38,253 nucleotides of DNA from Candidatus Thalassarchaeaceae archaeon (GTDB lineage Archaea; Thermoplasmatota; Poseidoniia; Poseidoniales; Thalassarchaeaceae), in assembly GCA_029250665.1 (NCBI GenBank), contig JAQXEV010000121.1, forward strand, positions 1-38,253. The letters are read 5' to 3'. The notes beneath the pieces were generated by a model. It was not told the origin of the DNA. It did no database searches and worked only from the letters and a program-made list of their open reading frames with translations. The stretch's first letter is position 1, and every line of letters begins with the position of its first letter. Of the stretch, positions 1-8,167 are shown in pieces. Position numbers and translations under genes: made by a program.

Positions 1-95
1 AACCAATTCTGCTGCATTCCCACCGAGTGACTGCTCGGTAGTGAATTCCCTACCCTTTGATTCAGATTCTAGGTCTGCCCGAGAGAGGAAAATAA

Positions 96-172
96 TGGTG
101 GGCGATACAGGATTCGAACCCATGTCCTAGCGTCCGAAGCGCCAGATGATATCCAGACTACACCAATCGCCC
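96..172 (-). tRNA. tRNA-Arg (anticodon UCG), CCA encoded
   Basis: Read on the minus strand, a complete 74-nt cloverleaf is followed by an encoded CCA (96-98). The acceptor stem GGGCGAT pairs with ATCGCCC. The seven-base anticodon loop is CTTCGGA, giving anticodon UCG, which reads CGA. The T-loop is TTCGAAT. The anticodon stem pairs fully with one G-U. The D-stem is short and starts with GTGT. There is no intron. A T-rich stretch follows the CCA and could act as terminator. An AT-rich block near 194-204 sits at about the right distance upstream to be a TATA box. I see no supportable gene in bases 1-95, only a 6-bp inverted repeat at 22-39. Confidence 0.95.
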
Positions 173-198
173 AGCCGCTGACGACAGCCCACACAATT

Positions 199-1437
199 TC
201 AATGCGACGGGTGAGCGACAACCACTAATCGAGCCAATGAGCGATGGACCTTGACCGGCGCTGTAAGCACTACACGCCAACCACGCTCGAGCATGTGATC
301 TACAATCTTCGACCACGGTTTACCCATAACCAGTGGGTCGGATAATTCATCAGAATCCTCACTGAAAATCGCTGGGTCGGTTGGTAAAAGCGTGCATAGA
401 GAGCCTGCATCGTCGATTGTTAGAGCGGCGGAGCAAGCCTTGAGGAAGAGTTCGTAGCCGTCCTCTGATTTCCATGCATTGCGCCCATATGGGGGGTCAA
501 AAGCGAAGATAGAACCACTGACTCTACCCCAGGCATCGGGAGTAAATTCAACGCCTATTTCTTGCACGTCCCAAGTCGTCTCATACTTCCCACAGAGTTC
601 CTCTGACGCCCACTCCAGATTCTGTTTTGTGCCCGCGACCATGCGCGGGTCGAGATCGCTTGCGAGTACTGAGAGATCCGCTAGCATCGCCTCGATGGCG
701 ATTCCACCCGTGCCACAGAATGGGTCGATGACGGTGGTCGGTTCACTGTCGGTGCGGTGACCTAGTGAGATTAGGAGGCGGGCAAGGCGCGGTTCGAGCG
801 ATACTGGTTGGAAGAAGGGGCGTTCCGTCGGTTGACGACCACCCCATCCTACGCGATTCCAATCAGTGGAGCGCAGACCCCAGACTACTGCAGGGGGTGA
901 ATTCGCTAGAGGGTCTGGGTGGTTTGAGGGGTCTTCTGGACCAGCGAGAATCACGACTATCTCGTTCTCTGGAGATTCAAGGTCGACTGTGTGTTTGTTG
1001 TCCGCAATTAGGCGACCTGCTGCTTGAGCTATTGCAGACTTCGAGAAGCCTGCTAACCCCGTTCCAAGACTTCTCGGGCGAATCGCGAATGTGCCTTCTG
1101 GCAGGTGAGTAGTGGCCCATTCAGCGATTTTTCCAGCCAGATTCGCAGGCTCCAAAGGTGCGCTACTCTGCCCGTGGAGGAGAACATCGTCGAGTAATGC
1201 TGCTCTGGCCAATCTGATTGGTAAATTCGAGTTTTCTGATTCGGTGACGACGATGCGTGGATGGACGAAGCCGACTGGGCCTACGAGAGCCTCGGCTTCG
1301 GATCGAAACAGGGTTGAATGCCACCCGCTTCCAATCAAGGTCAATCTGCCGACCGATGCCTCGACTGACCCGCTCAACACGATTCCTCCATCGCTCCCGC
1401 GTTCGACTTCAACCCTAAAGGCCTCGACGCCTAGCAC
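199..1437 (-). CDS. tRNA (guanine(10)-N2)-methyltransferase, THUMP family
   Basis: Probable archaeal TrmG10/Trm11-type enzyme, which mono- or dimethylates G10 of tRNA using S-adenosylmethionine. An N-terminal THUMP-like RNA-binding region (about residues 70-175) is followed by a class I methyltransferase fold. The SAM-binding motif DPFCGTGG is at 239-246 and the catalytic DPPYG motif of N2-guanine and N6-adenine methylases at 314-318. A basic/hydrophobic block around 208-226 matches the segment that links the domains in this family. The start is GTG, since no ATG lies near the expected N-terminus. The gene is divergent from fen with a 50-bp gap and ends 27 bp from the tRNA-Arg gene. Another THUMP-family RNA methylase is possible, but the DPPYG motif and domain order favour this call. 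Confidence 0.85.
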   Translation of the reverse strand: MLGVEAFRVEVERGSDGGIVLSGSVEASVGRLTLIGSGWHSTLFRSEAEALVGPVGFVHPRIVVTESENSNLPIRLARAALLDDVLLHGQSSAPLEPANLAGKIAEWATTHLPEGTFAIRPRSLGTGLAGFSKSAIAQAAGRLIADNKHTVDLESPENEIVVILAGPEDPSNHPDPLANSPPAVVWGLRSTDWNRVGWGGRQPTERPFFQPVSLEPRLARLLISLGHRTDSEPTTVIDPFCGTGGIAIEAMLADLSVLASDLDPRMVAGTKQNLEWASEELCGKYETTWDVQEIGVEFTPDAWGRVSGSIFAFDPPYGRNAWKSEDGYELFLKACSAALTIDDAGSLCTLLPTDPAIFSEDSDELSDPLVMGKPWSKIVDHMLERGWRVVLTAPVKVHRSLARLVVVAHPSH

Positions 1438-1487
1438 AGGCCTGCACGCGCCGGCGGCGGGTGTATCGGATAGGTGGAGGAGTCGTT

Positions 1488-2495
1488 ATGGGCTGTAATC
1501 TGAGAGACTTAGCAACCGCGCATCCACTTGAGATGAGCGAATTAGCCGGCCAGCGAGTCGCGGTCGATGTCTTCCTCAATGCCTACCAATTCATCACCAG
1601 CCTAGTTGGCCAAGATGGCAAGCCTTTGTCCTTCAATGGACGTCCTGTGGCTCACCTGATGGGTTTCCTAGATCGGGCTTCCTGGATGCTCGAACAGGGG
1701 ATTGAACCAGTCTTCATTTTTGATGGACGCCCGCACGACCTCAAACTCGATACTTTGGCTGGCCGCAAAGAGCGTAAAGTGGATGCTACCTCCAAGTGGG
1801 AGGCGGCCGTCGAGATCGGTGACATGGCGCTAGCCAAGAAACTCGGTCCGCAGACGGCTGAATACACCCGCGATATGGTCGCCGAAACCAAGCGATTGTT
1901 CGACTGTCTCGGCCTCGTTTGGGTCGAAGCCCCGATGGAAGCAGAAGGTGCAGGCGCTGTGCGTTGTGCCAATGGTGAGGTCGCAGCAGTAGCCAGTCAG
2001 GATTGGGACACGTTGCTATACGGCTCGCCAGTTATGATTCGTAATCTGACGAGCCACGGCCGACGTAAGTTCGGCCGACTAGTAACAGCCGAGAAAGTCG
2101 TCCTGCAGGAATTGCTCGACGAGCACGAAATATCCCGCGAACAGCTCGTCGACCTCGCAATTATGATTGGTACAGATTTCCATCCCGGAATCCGCGGAAT
2201 TGGCCCTAAGACGGGTCTCAAACTGATTCGGGAGCACATTACGATGGAGGCTGTTGCCGAAGTCAAAGAATTCGAGATGCCCGAGAACATCGAAACCATT
2301 CGAGGGCTCTTCCTCAATCATCCGATTCATCCTGAACCACTAGCACACGCCACGCGCGCAAATGAGACCGCCTTGCGCGAATTTCTGCAAGGCGAGTGCG
2401 GCTTCTCAAATCGTCGACTCGAACGAGCACTCGATCGGCTTGCCGCAGCCAATCACCTGAAATCTGACAATCAACCAACTCTATTCGATTTTTGA
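1488..2495 (+). CDS. fen: Flap endonuclease 1 (FEN-1)
   Basis: Structure-specific nuclease that removes 5' flaps during Okazaki fragment maturation and base excision repair. At 335 residues it has the family length. The metal-binding acids are visible: D27, D79 (FDGRP), E151 and E153 (EAEG), D172 and D174 (SQDWD), and D230 (GTDFHPG). A helix-hairpin-helix follows (GIRGIGPKTG, about 234-243). The C-terminus ends in QPTLFDF (329-335), a PCNA-interacting PIP box. I start at ATG 1488 because the protein then begins MGCNL as in the family and a GGTGGAGG Shine-Dalgarno lies seven bases upstream. A GTG nine codons earlier is also in frame but has no support. Confidence 0.97.
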   Translation: MGCNLRDLATAHPLEMSELAGQRVAVDVFLNAYQFITSLVGQDGKPLSFNGRPVAHLMGFLDRASWMLEQGIEPVFIFDGRPHDLKLDTLAGRKERKVDATSKWEAAVEIGDMALAKKLGPQTAEYTRDMVAETKRLFDCLGLVWVEAPMEAEGAGAVRCANGEVAAVASQDWDTLLYGSPVMIRNLTSHGRRKFGRLVTAEKVVLQELLDEHEISREQLVDLAIMIGTDFHPGIRGIGPKTGLKLIREHITMEAVAEVKEFEMPENIETIRGLFLNHPIHPEPLAHATRANETALREFLQGECGFSNRRLERALDRLAAANHLKSDNQPTLFDF

Positions 2496-2518
2496 TTAGA
2501 GAAAGATGGGGCGGTTCA

Positions 2519-2542
2519 CCCAGGGACTGAATCGCCCCTGGG
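2519..2542. other. Inverted repeat between convergent genes
   Basis: CCCAGGG (2519-2525) and CCCTGGG (2536-2542) form a 7-bp stem with a 10-nt loop between the 3' ends of fen and the convergent repeat protein. There is no adjacent T-run, so a terminator role is only a guess. Confidence 0.3.
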
Positions 2543-2604
2543 GAACCTGTCACCGCGAATCAACGGACCGCGGGCCTGAGCAGTAATCGACCTGCGTTAC
2601 TGTA

Positions 2605-4311
2605 TCACAGTAAGCTGCCGTCGTCTTCTTCCTCATCGAGGATTCCGTCGGCGTCATCGTCGTCATCGAGATGGTCTTCAATACCGTCATTGTCGTGGTC
2701 GAATTGACCTGTCAATGGGTTGCCATCATTCTGCTCGAACCAGTCGGAAAGTCCGTCGTTGTCGTCATCGGTGTCAGTCCTGTCAGTTAGACCATCGTTG
2801 TCGTGGTCGTACCTCCAGAGACCGATCGCGCCGTCGACCTCATCGACATCTAGGATGTCGTCGTTGTCGTCGTCGGGATCAACACCGTCATTCAGACCGT
2901 CGTTGTCGTGATCGCGTGAGTAATCCTCACCGTTCGGTCCAACGTCGTTCCAATTGTCGATGCCGTCATTGTCGATGTCGAAATCGATGTTATCGCGGAC
3001 GCCATCATTGTCGTGATCGTAGATGTCCGAGTTAGGGTCGCCGTCATTGACTTCCTCGCGGTCGTCGATTCCGTCGCCGTCATCGTCATCATCCTCAGCG
3101 TCATTGATGCCATCGTTGTCGTGGTCCTCAGGGAATTCATCCACATTGTCTGGGATGCCGTCCTGGTCATCATCGAAGTCCAGGTCGTCTGGGATACCAT
3201 CGCCATCGTTGTCGTTCTCGCCGTTCTGGTCTTGGTTGTCGAGCTGCTGGCTTTGCTGTTGGTCGGACTGCTGGCCCTGCTGACCCTGGTTATTATCCTG
3301 GGTCTGGCCTTGCTGCTGCTGGTTCTGTCCATTCTGGTTGTTACCGTTCTGGTCCTGCCCTTCCTGGTCGCCCTGCTGGCCGGATTGTTCTCCGCCCTGC
3401 TGCTGTCCTTGGCCGTTGTCTTGCTGGTTGGATTGTTCTCCACCCTCTTGACCGCTGCCTTGCTGACCGTCCTGACCGGACTGAGAGCCCTGGTCCTGAC
3501 CGTTGCCTTGCTGGCCGCCTTGACCTTGGCCTTGGTCGCCTTGACCTTGACCTTGGTCACCTTGACCTTGGCCTTGACCCTGGCCTTGACCTTGGCCTTG
3601 ACCTTGGCCTTGACCCTGGCCTTGACCTTGGCCTTGACCTTGGCCTTGACCTTGGCCTTGACCTTGGCCTTGACCTTGTCCTTGACCCTGACCTTGACCT
3701 TGACCTTGGCCTTGACCTTGGCCTTGACCTTGGCCTTGACCTTGGCCTTGACCTTGTCCTTGACCCTGGCCTTGACCTTGGCCTTGACCTTCGCCTTCTT
3801 GCTCGGAGTCTCCACCGCCGTCAGATCCGCCGTCGCCGGCTCCTTCTCCGTTGTCACCATAATCTGGATCGTACGCATCAGGGATACCGTCGCCATCCGA
3901 ATCCGACATCGATCCGTTGTTAGGATCGTTCGGGAACGGATCGCTGGCGTCATTCTGCCCGTCACCATCGGTGTCAGCCGAGTTGGGGTTAGTTCCAGAC
4001 GCGTACTCCTGAGAGTTCGTCAATCCGTCACCGTCAGGGTCCGCGTTAGCGTCACTGGCGGAATTCGGATCTAGTCCGTATCCAACTTCCCAACCGTCCG
4101 GCAGACCGTCGTTATCGGTGTCGGGGTTAGTGGGGTCCGTGCCTTCAGCTGTCTCCTCTGCGTTTGTCAGGCCGTCTCCGTCCCAATCGGCTCCTCCGTC
4201 GGAGGGGTCGAGTGGATCGGATCCATCGGCTTGTACACCGACGGAACCAGCCATCAACACTAGGAGCAGCGCAATCAGCATGCTCGTATTCTTTGTTTTC
4301 TGTATTTTCAT
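2605..4311 (-). CDS. Secreted Asp-rich (thrombospondin type 3-like) repeat protein with long Gly-Gln tract
   Basis: A 568-residue exported protein. Residues 1-27 form a signal peptide: basic start MKIQKTK, then a hydrophobic core. Mature repeats of the form DxDxDGxxD/N, as in calcium-binding thrombospondin type 3 modules, occupy about 30-165. An almost pure Gly-Gln tract spans about 174-257, then a Gln/Asn/Gly-rich stretch to about 365, then more Asp-rich repeats to the end. No C-terminal membrane anchor is visible. Calcium binding and a cell-surface or matrix role follow from the repeat type; the exact function is unknown. I start at ATG 4311 rather than an in-frame site 27 codons earlier, because the signal peptide begins there. 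The tract creates spurious open frames on both strands. Confidence 0.85.
   Translation of the reverse strand: MKIQKTKNTSMLIALLLVLMAGSVGVQADGSDPLDPSDGGADWDGDGLTNAEETAEGTDPTNPDTDNDGLPDGWEVGYGLDPNSASDANADPDGDGLTNSQEYASGTNPNSADTDGDGQNDASDPFPNDPNNGSMSDSDGDGIPDAYDPDYGDNGEGAGDGGSDGGGDSEQEGEGQGQGQGQGQGQGQGQGQGQGQGQGQGQGQGQGQGQGQGQGQGQGQGQGQGQGQGQGQGQGQGQGQGQGQGQGQGQGDQGQGQGDQGQGQGGQQGNGQDQGSQSGQDGQQGSGQEGGEQSNQQDNGQGQQQGGEQSGQQGDQEGQDQNGNNQNGQNQQQQGQTQDNNQGQQGQQSDQQQSQQLDNQDQNGENDNDGDGIPDDLDFDDDQDGIPDNVDEFPEDHDNDGINDAEDDDDDGDGIDDREEVNDGDPNSDIYDHDNDGVRDNIDFDIDNDGIDNWNDVGPNGEDYSRDHDNDGLNDGVDPDDDNDDILDVDEVDGAIGLWRYDHDNDGLTDRTDTDDDNDGLSDWFEQNDGNPLTGQFDHDNDGIEDHLDDDDDADGILDEEEDDGSLL
3556..3792 (-). repeat. 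12-bp tandem repeat encoding (Gly-Gln)n
   Basis: A minisatellite of the unit GGCCAAGGTCAA (minus strand) with a few synonymous variants (GGCCAGGGTCAA, GGACAAGGTCAA), repeated roughly twenty times without a frame break. Every substitution I see among units is silent, so the dipeptide is kept while the DNA has drifted. Length change in whole units would preserve the frame. Confidence 0.9.
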
Positions 4312-4339
4312 TTCTTTTTCACTTCCAAAAATAAGTTCA

Positions 4340-4356
4340 GAGAACCCGCCGTTCTC
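4340..4356 (-). promoter_or_regulatory. Inverted repeat GAGAAC-N5-GTTCTC in 5' leader
   Basis: Perfect 6-bp stem with a five-base loop, about 30 bp upstream of the repeat-protein start. It could be an mRNA hairpin or a dimeric regulator site. It differs by one base per arm from the GGGAAC palindrome at 4557-4573. Confidence 0.4.
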
Positions 4357-4433
4357 TCTTTCCAGCGAATGCTCGCGCTCATCCTCGCGCAAGACGATTC
4401 GTCCGGGAGTGAAGGATGCTGATTGGGAGCCTA

Positions 4434-4444
4434 CTGAATATACT
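4434..4444 (-). promoter_or_regulatory. Candidate TATA box for the repeat-protein gene
   Basis: On the minus strand this reads AGTATATTC, a good archaeal TATA-like octamer. Transcription would begin near 4410 and give a leader of about 100 nt that carries the 4340-4356 hairpin. Confidence 0.4.
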
Positions 4445-4556
4445 GTCCACGACCGATGAAAACGCTGTATTGCGCTCCATTTGCGGTTATTGTGGATCTG
4501 CTGTATTATTTCGTCTGCTCCTCCTCTTTACGCATCCAATCTCACGGGCTTTCATA

Positions 4557-4573
4557 GGGAACCCACTGTTCCC
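4557..4573. promoter_or_regulatory. Palindrome GGGAAC-N5-GTTCCC
   Basis: Perfect 6-bp inverted repeat with a five-base spacer, upstream of the probable promoter of the repeat-protein gene. The same half-sites recur at 4609-4630. Confidence 0.4.
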
Positions 4574-4608
4574 TCTGAATTACGAGCGACTGCTGGTCTA
4601 TTTCAACA

Positions 4609-4630
4609 GTTCCCGAGTGTGATCGGGAAC
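4609..4630. promoter_or_regulatory. 8-bp inverted repeat GTTCCCGA-N6-TCGGGAAC
   Basis: A perfect stem with a six-base loop, sharing the GTTCCC/GGGAAC core with the neighbouring palindrome. It lies just beyond the T-run after the zinc-finger membrane gene, so it may help termination or be a protein-binding site. Confidence 0.45.
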
Positions 4631-4641
4631 GAAATTGACTG

Positions 4642-4647
4642 AAAAAA
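4642..4647 (-). terminator. Oligo-T terminator after the pab gene cluster
   Basis: Six consecutive T on the minus strand, 16 nt past the stop of the small membrane protein gene. Archaeal RNA polymerase terminates at such runs. Confidence 0.45.
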
Positions 4648-4662
4648 CGGATTTTACACAAT

Positions 4663-5025
4663 TCAGGGAGTCAGGGAGGCAAGCTCGGCCTGGAACTTCG
4701 TAGAAGTGAGGAAGTGAAGAACTGGAGTTGCAAGCGTTCCAAGGACGAGCGCTCCAAGTAGAATATTCGACCACAACTCGATTCCGGTGCCGAAGGTTAG
4801 GAAAAGCAACCATCCTGCACCAAGGAAAGCCCATGGTCTGTAGCGGCGAGCGAAGAGAGCCGAGCGGGACTTGACTAGCTCATCGGAGTAAAGCGAAGTG
4901 GTTTCACCTTCAGCGAGCATATCGTTCTCTGTGGCACAACGGACACAGACCTGATAGCGAGGGCCATTACCACTGACGAACTGAGAGTTCGGGTAGTTCT
5001 GAGTGCACATGCGACAGACTGGCAT
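4663..5025 (-). CDS. Small zinc-finger membrane protein, unknown function
   Basis: A 120-residue protein not matched to a named family. Two CxxC pairs near the N-terminus (C4/C7 and C27/C30) can form one zinc site on the cytoplasmic side. After a basic stretch (about 52-63) come two hydrophobic helices, about 65-80 and 85-105. It starts with ATG 33 bp after the pabAB stop on the same strand, so it is probably the last gene of that transcript. No catalytic motif is visible. A role in pABA or folate metabolism cannot be inferred from position alone. Confidence 0.7.
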   Translation of the reverse strand: MPVCRMCTQNYPNSQFVSGNGPRYQVCVRCATENDMLAEGETTSLYSDELVKSRSALFARRYRPWAFLGAGWLLFLTFGTGIELWSNILLGALVLGTLATPVLHFLTSTKFQAELASLTP

Positions 5026-5058
5026 GGTCGTTCGTTCACGCCACCCATCGTTGCTCCT

Positions 5059-7347
5059 TCAACGCTGCGGTTGCTCGGCTTGCTCGTGCTTGCTGGTTGC
5101 GCCGCCGGAGGTGCGAGGTGTTGCTTGAGTCATGAGGAATGATTCGAGGAGTCCTTGGCCGTCTGGGCTGCCGACAGATTCTGGGTGGAACTGGACTCCG
5201 TCGATTGGCAGGCTCGGATGAGTGATCCCCATGACGAGAGAGCCTGAGGCGTCCCAAGCATTCACCTTCAATTGGGATTTATTTTCGGTTTTAGAGGAGT
5301 CTGGTTGTTCGAGGACGAGAGAATTGTAGCGCATTAGAACGGCATCCTCGGGCGTATTATGGTAGAGGGCGGAGCCATCGTGGCGGATTTTTGAGGGTAC
5401 GCCATGGACGGCTCCGAGTGGAGATTCGATGAGATTCCATCCTGCTGCTCGGCCGAGGGCTTGGTGTCCAAGACACCAGCCGAGCAAAGGAATCGGCGAG
5501 TTAGGATTGAGGCGCGCATCGAGGGCTCGGCGGGCTAGTTCCATGCTTCGTGGTGATGCCTCTGGTCTAGACGGTCCTGGACCGAGAATGATATGAGTCG
5601 GGCGATGGGTGGTGAGCCAATCATCGACTGTGGCTTCTGGATCTGTATCTTTGGCAGGTCGTCCTTCGACGATTGTTACTTTGGCACCAAGTCGGTGGAG
5701 TGACTCGGCAATATTGTTGGTGAATGAATCGAGATTGTCAACGAGCAGAACGTGGGCTTGGTTCGTCTTCGGCTCGGGTTCTAATTCGCTAGGACGAATT
5801 CTTCCGAGGACACCTTCTACCTCCGGCATCGGTAAGATTCCAACTTCGCGCTCAGGTAATTCTTCACTGCTGAATCCAGTTCGGAAGCCCCATGTTGCTT
5901 CTGTGACTGCTGCTGCCTTCCAGCGGGCTTCCTCGACCTCGGCGGCGGGGCTAGAATCGATGACCACTCCGCCGCCGGCCTGAACCGTAGCATACCAATT
6001 ATCCGGACCACTGCGAGCCTCCATAGTACGGATTAGAATGTTCCAATCGGCCTGACCAGCACTTTGATTGAGGTGGCCTATCGAGCCAGTCCAAGCGCTT
6101 CGAGGCGCTTGTTCCAACTCGTCGATTGCTGCCATTGTCACAACCTTTGGGCAGCCGGTGATTGAGCCTCCTGGGAAAAGAGCTGAGAGCGCCTCGCCTG
6201 CGCTGGTCGCCGAACTAAGTTGACCTTCTACGCCTGAAACGAGGTGCTGAACATTGGCCAGAGCCTCGATGCGGCAATCCGTCCAATGCACCGAACCAGC
6301 CTCGCAAACAGAGGACAAATCGTGGCGTTCAAGATCGACTAGCATGAGATGCTCGGCCATCTCCTTGGGTGAGGTGGCGAGTTCGGTACGCAGCGCAAGA
6401 TCGGTTTCATCGCTGGCTCCTCGCGCGCGCGTGCCCTTGATTGGCCTCGTCGAAACGATACCCGAATCGAGTCTGAGTAATCTCTCGGGAGAGGCCGAAG
6501 CGACCGCCCAACCGTGGTCAGCGACATTCATCCAAGAGGCAAAAGGAGCAGGGTTCGAACGCGTCATCCGCAGGAAAGCATCCCATGGCTGACCATGCAT
6601 CTCTGATTGCCAGCGGCGGCCGTAATTCACCTGATACAGATGACCGCCGCGAATCGAGTCGCGAATCTTTTCGACCTTGCGAGCGTGTTCAGAATCACTC
6701 TCACTCTCAGGGACTCGCGACTCGGGTCTACCTGGAATCTCAACAGGAGCAAGAACGGGTAACTCCTCATTCAGCCAATCATGTCCTTCGAGCGCAATCA
6801 ATCGCAATTGCCCACTCTCACGCTCGTCCACCCACCAAGCATCACAGCGCCATAGTACACCCAGTAAAGTTCCGGGCTCGGGGGTATGAGCAAGTCGAAC
6901 CGAGTTCGACCAACGGCCGAGGTCATAGCCGAGCAATCCAGCGAATCCACCAGGCGTGACCGGAATCGAGGAAGCCTCGGATTCCTGAACAATCACCTCA
7001 TGTTCAGAAATGATGCTCAATGCCTCATCGAGGCTCGCTGGTCGAGTCTCCTCCTCACTTATCCAGCGGCCATTAACCATCCGCTGGCGAACCAAAACTA
7101 GGGGAGGAGGGGACCCTAAAATCACCCCTCCGGCAAGGGCCGAGCCGTCACTGTGCTCAACTCCCCACGGCTCGAAAAACAGGAATCTAAGACTATCTAA
7201 CGCAGGTAACATCGAGTGCCCAGATAGATCGGTCACCGGACCCCCCGAGTGCAGAAGGAGTTCGTCTTGGTTGCGAGGTCTGTGAGCCAAAATTCGCAGA
7301 AGAGTATCGCTTTGTGGCGCAGTAAATTGACGAGTTACGAACTTCAA
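5059..7347 (-). CDS. pabAB: Fused aminodeoxychorismate synthase (PabB-PabA)
   Basis: Makes 4-amino-4-deoxychorismate from chorismate and glutamine, the first step to p-aminobenzoate. Residues 1 to about 490 are the chorismate-binding component; the glutamine amidotransferase domain occupies about 530-745, with nucleophile C625 (GWCLGHQ) and H721/E723 (FHPES). RPIKGT has lysine at 304, the residue typical of PabB; anthranilate synthase usually has alanine there. FPGGSITGCPK is also PabB-like. This argues against TrpEG. The start is TTG at 7347, overlapping the pabC stop as TTGA, with a GAGGTGGGAG ribosome site just upstream, so translation is probably coupled. Fused PabAB proteins are better known from bacteria and eukaryotes, so transfer is possible. 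Confidence 0.88.
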   Translation of the reverse strand: MKFVTRQFTAPQSDTLLRILAHRPRNQDELLLHSGGPVTDLSGHSMLPALDSLRFLFFEPWGVEHSDGSALAGGVILGSPPPLVLVRQRMVNGRWISEEETRPASLDEALSIISEHEVIVQESEASSIPVTPGGFAGLLGYDLGRWSNSVRLAHTPEPGTLLGVLWRCDAWWVDERESGQLRLIALEGHDWLNEELPVLAPVEIPGRPESRVPESESDSEHARKVEKIRDSIRGGHLYQVNYGRRWQSEMHGQPWDAFLRMTRSNPAPFASWMNVADHGWAVASASPERLLRLDSGIVSTRPIKGTRARGASDETDLALRTELATSPKEMAEHLMLVDLERHDLSSVCEAGSVHWTDCRIEALANVQHLVSGVEGQLSSATSAGEALSALFPGGSITGCPKVVTMAAIDELEQAPRSAWTGSIGHLNQSAGQADWNILIRTMEARSGPDNWYATVQAGGGVVIDSSPAAEVEEARWKAAAVTEATWGFRTGFSSEELPEREVGILPMPEVEGVLGRIRPSELEPEPKTNQAHVLLVDNLDSFTNNIAESLHRLGAKVTIVEGRPAKDTDPEATVDDWLTTHRPTHIILGPGPSRPEASPRSMELARRALDARLNPNSPIPLLGWCLGHQALGRAAGWNLIESPLGAVHGVPSKIRHDGSALYHNTPEDAVLMRYNSLVLEQPDSSKTENKSQLKVNAWDASGSLVMGITHPSLPIDGVQFHPESVGSPDGQGLLESFLMTQATPRTSGGATSKHEQAEQPQR

Positions 7348-8123
7348 ACTCCCACCTCATCACGGCTCAGCCAAGCGTTTTCAACCCGCTCAACCCAAGT
7401 TGCATGCGCAGCCTCAAAGAGTCTCCCACGAGCCTTACCAATCACTCTTCCATCTATGCTGGCGAGTGCTTGAACACCCATTCCACTACCTAGCACTATC
7501 ATTTCCGAGGCACGTAGAATCAACGGCAGAGTTAGTCTCGCCTCCCGGACGGGAATTCCAGCCGCCTCGACTCCTTCCCTAATCTGAACGAGAGTGATCG
7601 AATCTAGAGCCCCTTGACTTGGCTTAGGGTGGTAAGCGACGCCGTCAGCGTCGAGTAGAACTGGCATACAGCGATCACCATCGACAAGGCAATCATCGTC
7701 GAAAAGCAGCGCCATGTCGGCTCCGTGTGCAACTGCAGCCTTGCGCGCGTCGATGTAAGGCTGCCAATCCCCGTGTTTAGTGCCGCGAACCGCACCGGAC
7801 CATGTTGGTGCAGCGAGACTGATGGCACTCATTCGTTCCGGCCAAGGCATATTCAATCGAGGCACGATGTTAACCTCGCCACTCGGAGATATTCCAATCA
7901 TTACGAGGAAGGGTGCCTGGTTGGAGCCAACCGTTGGCTCACCCGGAATTTCGGCCTCAGCCAGTGCATCGAATATTCTGCCCTCGATGCCCTCTGGAAG
8001 CGCGATACCTAGTCTGCGAGCGTGGCGGTGTAGGCGGGCAAAGTGGAGGTCTGGCGCCATCAGGCGTTCGCCACCATCCCAACCGAGGGTGGTGAATACC
8101 TCAGAGGCTGGGTCGCCGGTCAT
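7344..8123 (-). CDS. pabC: Aminodeoxychorismate lyase-like class IV aminotransferase (PabC)
   Basis: A fold-type IV PLP enzyme of 259 residues, expected to split 4-amino-4-deoxychorismate into p-aminobenzoate and pyruvate. K116 in GTKHGDW fits the PLP lysine, followed by the family pattern of a conserved Tyr/Ala/Gly segment (YIDARKAAVAHGAD). The usual E-x-x-x-N element after the next strand reads DGDRCMP here, so the common glutamate is replaced by aspartate. The 4-bp overlap with pabAB supports the assignment. The start is ATG with GAGGT close upstream. A branched-chain or D-amino acid aminotransferase is the alternative on fold alone; the operon context decides. Confidence 0.82.
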   Translation of the reverse strand: MTGDPASEVFTTLGWDGGERLMAPDLHFARLHRHARRLGIALPEGIEGRIFDALAEAEIPGEPTVGSNQAPFLVMIGISPSGEVNIVPRLNMPWPERMSAISLAAPTWSGAVRGTKHGDWQPYIDARKAAVAHGADMALLFDDDCLVDGDRCMPVLLDADGVAYHPKPSQGALDSITLVQIREGVEAAGIPVREARLTLPLILRASEMIVLGSGMGVQALASIDGRVIGKARGRLFEAAHATWVERVENAWLSRDEVGV

Positions 8124-8167
8124 GGACCTCGATTGGCAAAGAGGGCTTCAATCCGATGCAAGTGGAA

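Larger units (their letters stand above)
4312..4662. other. 350-bp intergenic region with three hairpin palindromes
   Basis: No convincing gene. It holds the 5' leader and probable promoter of the repeat-protein gene, a T-run terminator for the upstream minus-strand genes, and three inverted repeats of related sequence. A 68-codon plus-strand frame at 4416-4622 has no start signal or recognisable product and I do not call it. Confidence 0.6.

Noticed and set aside
2892-4074. Long open frames encoding Lys-Val-Lys-Ala or Leu-Thr-Leu-Ala repeats opposite or beside the Gly-Gln tract
   Set aside because: They are by-products of the 12-bp repeat, which is open in several frames. Only the minus-strand frame has a signal peptide, a start and non-repetitive ends with a sensible domain type.
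4416-4622. 68-codon plus-strand frame between minus-strand genes
   Set aside because: No start signal, no recognisable motif, and it covers the probable promoter and a palindrome of the neighbouring gene.
5059-7347. Anthranilate synthase TrpEG
   Set aside because: The RPIKGT lysine and the overlap with a PabC-like gene favour aminodeoxychorismate synthase; no other trp gene is nearby.
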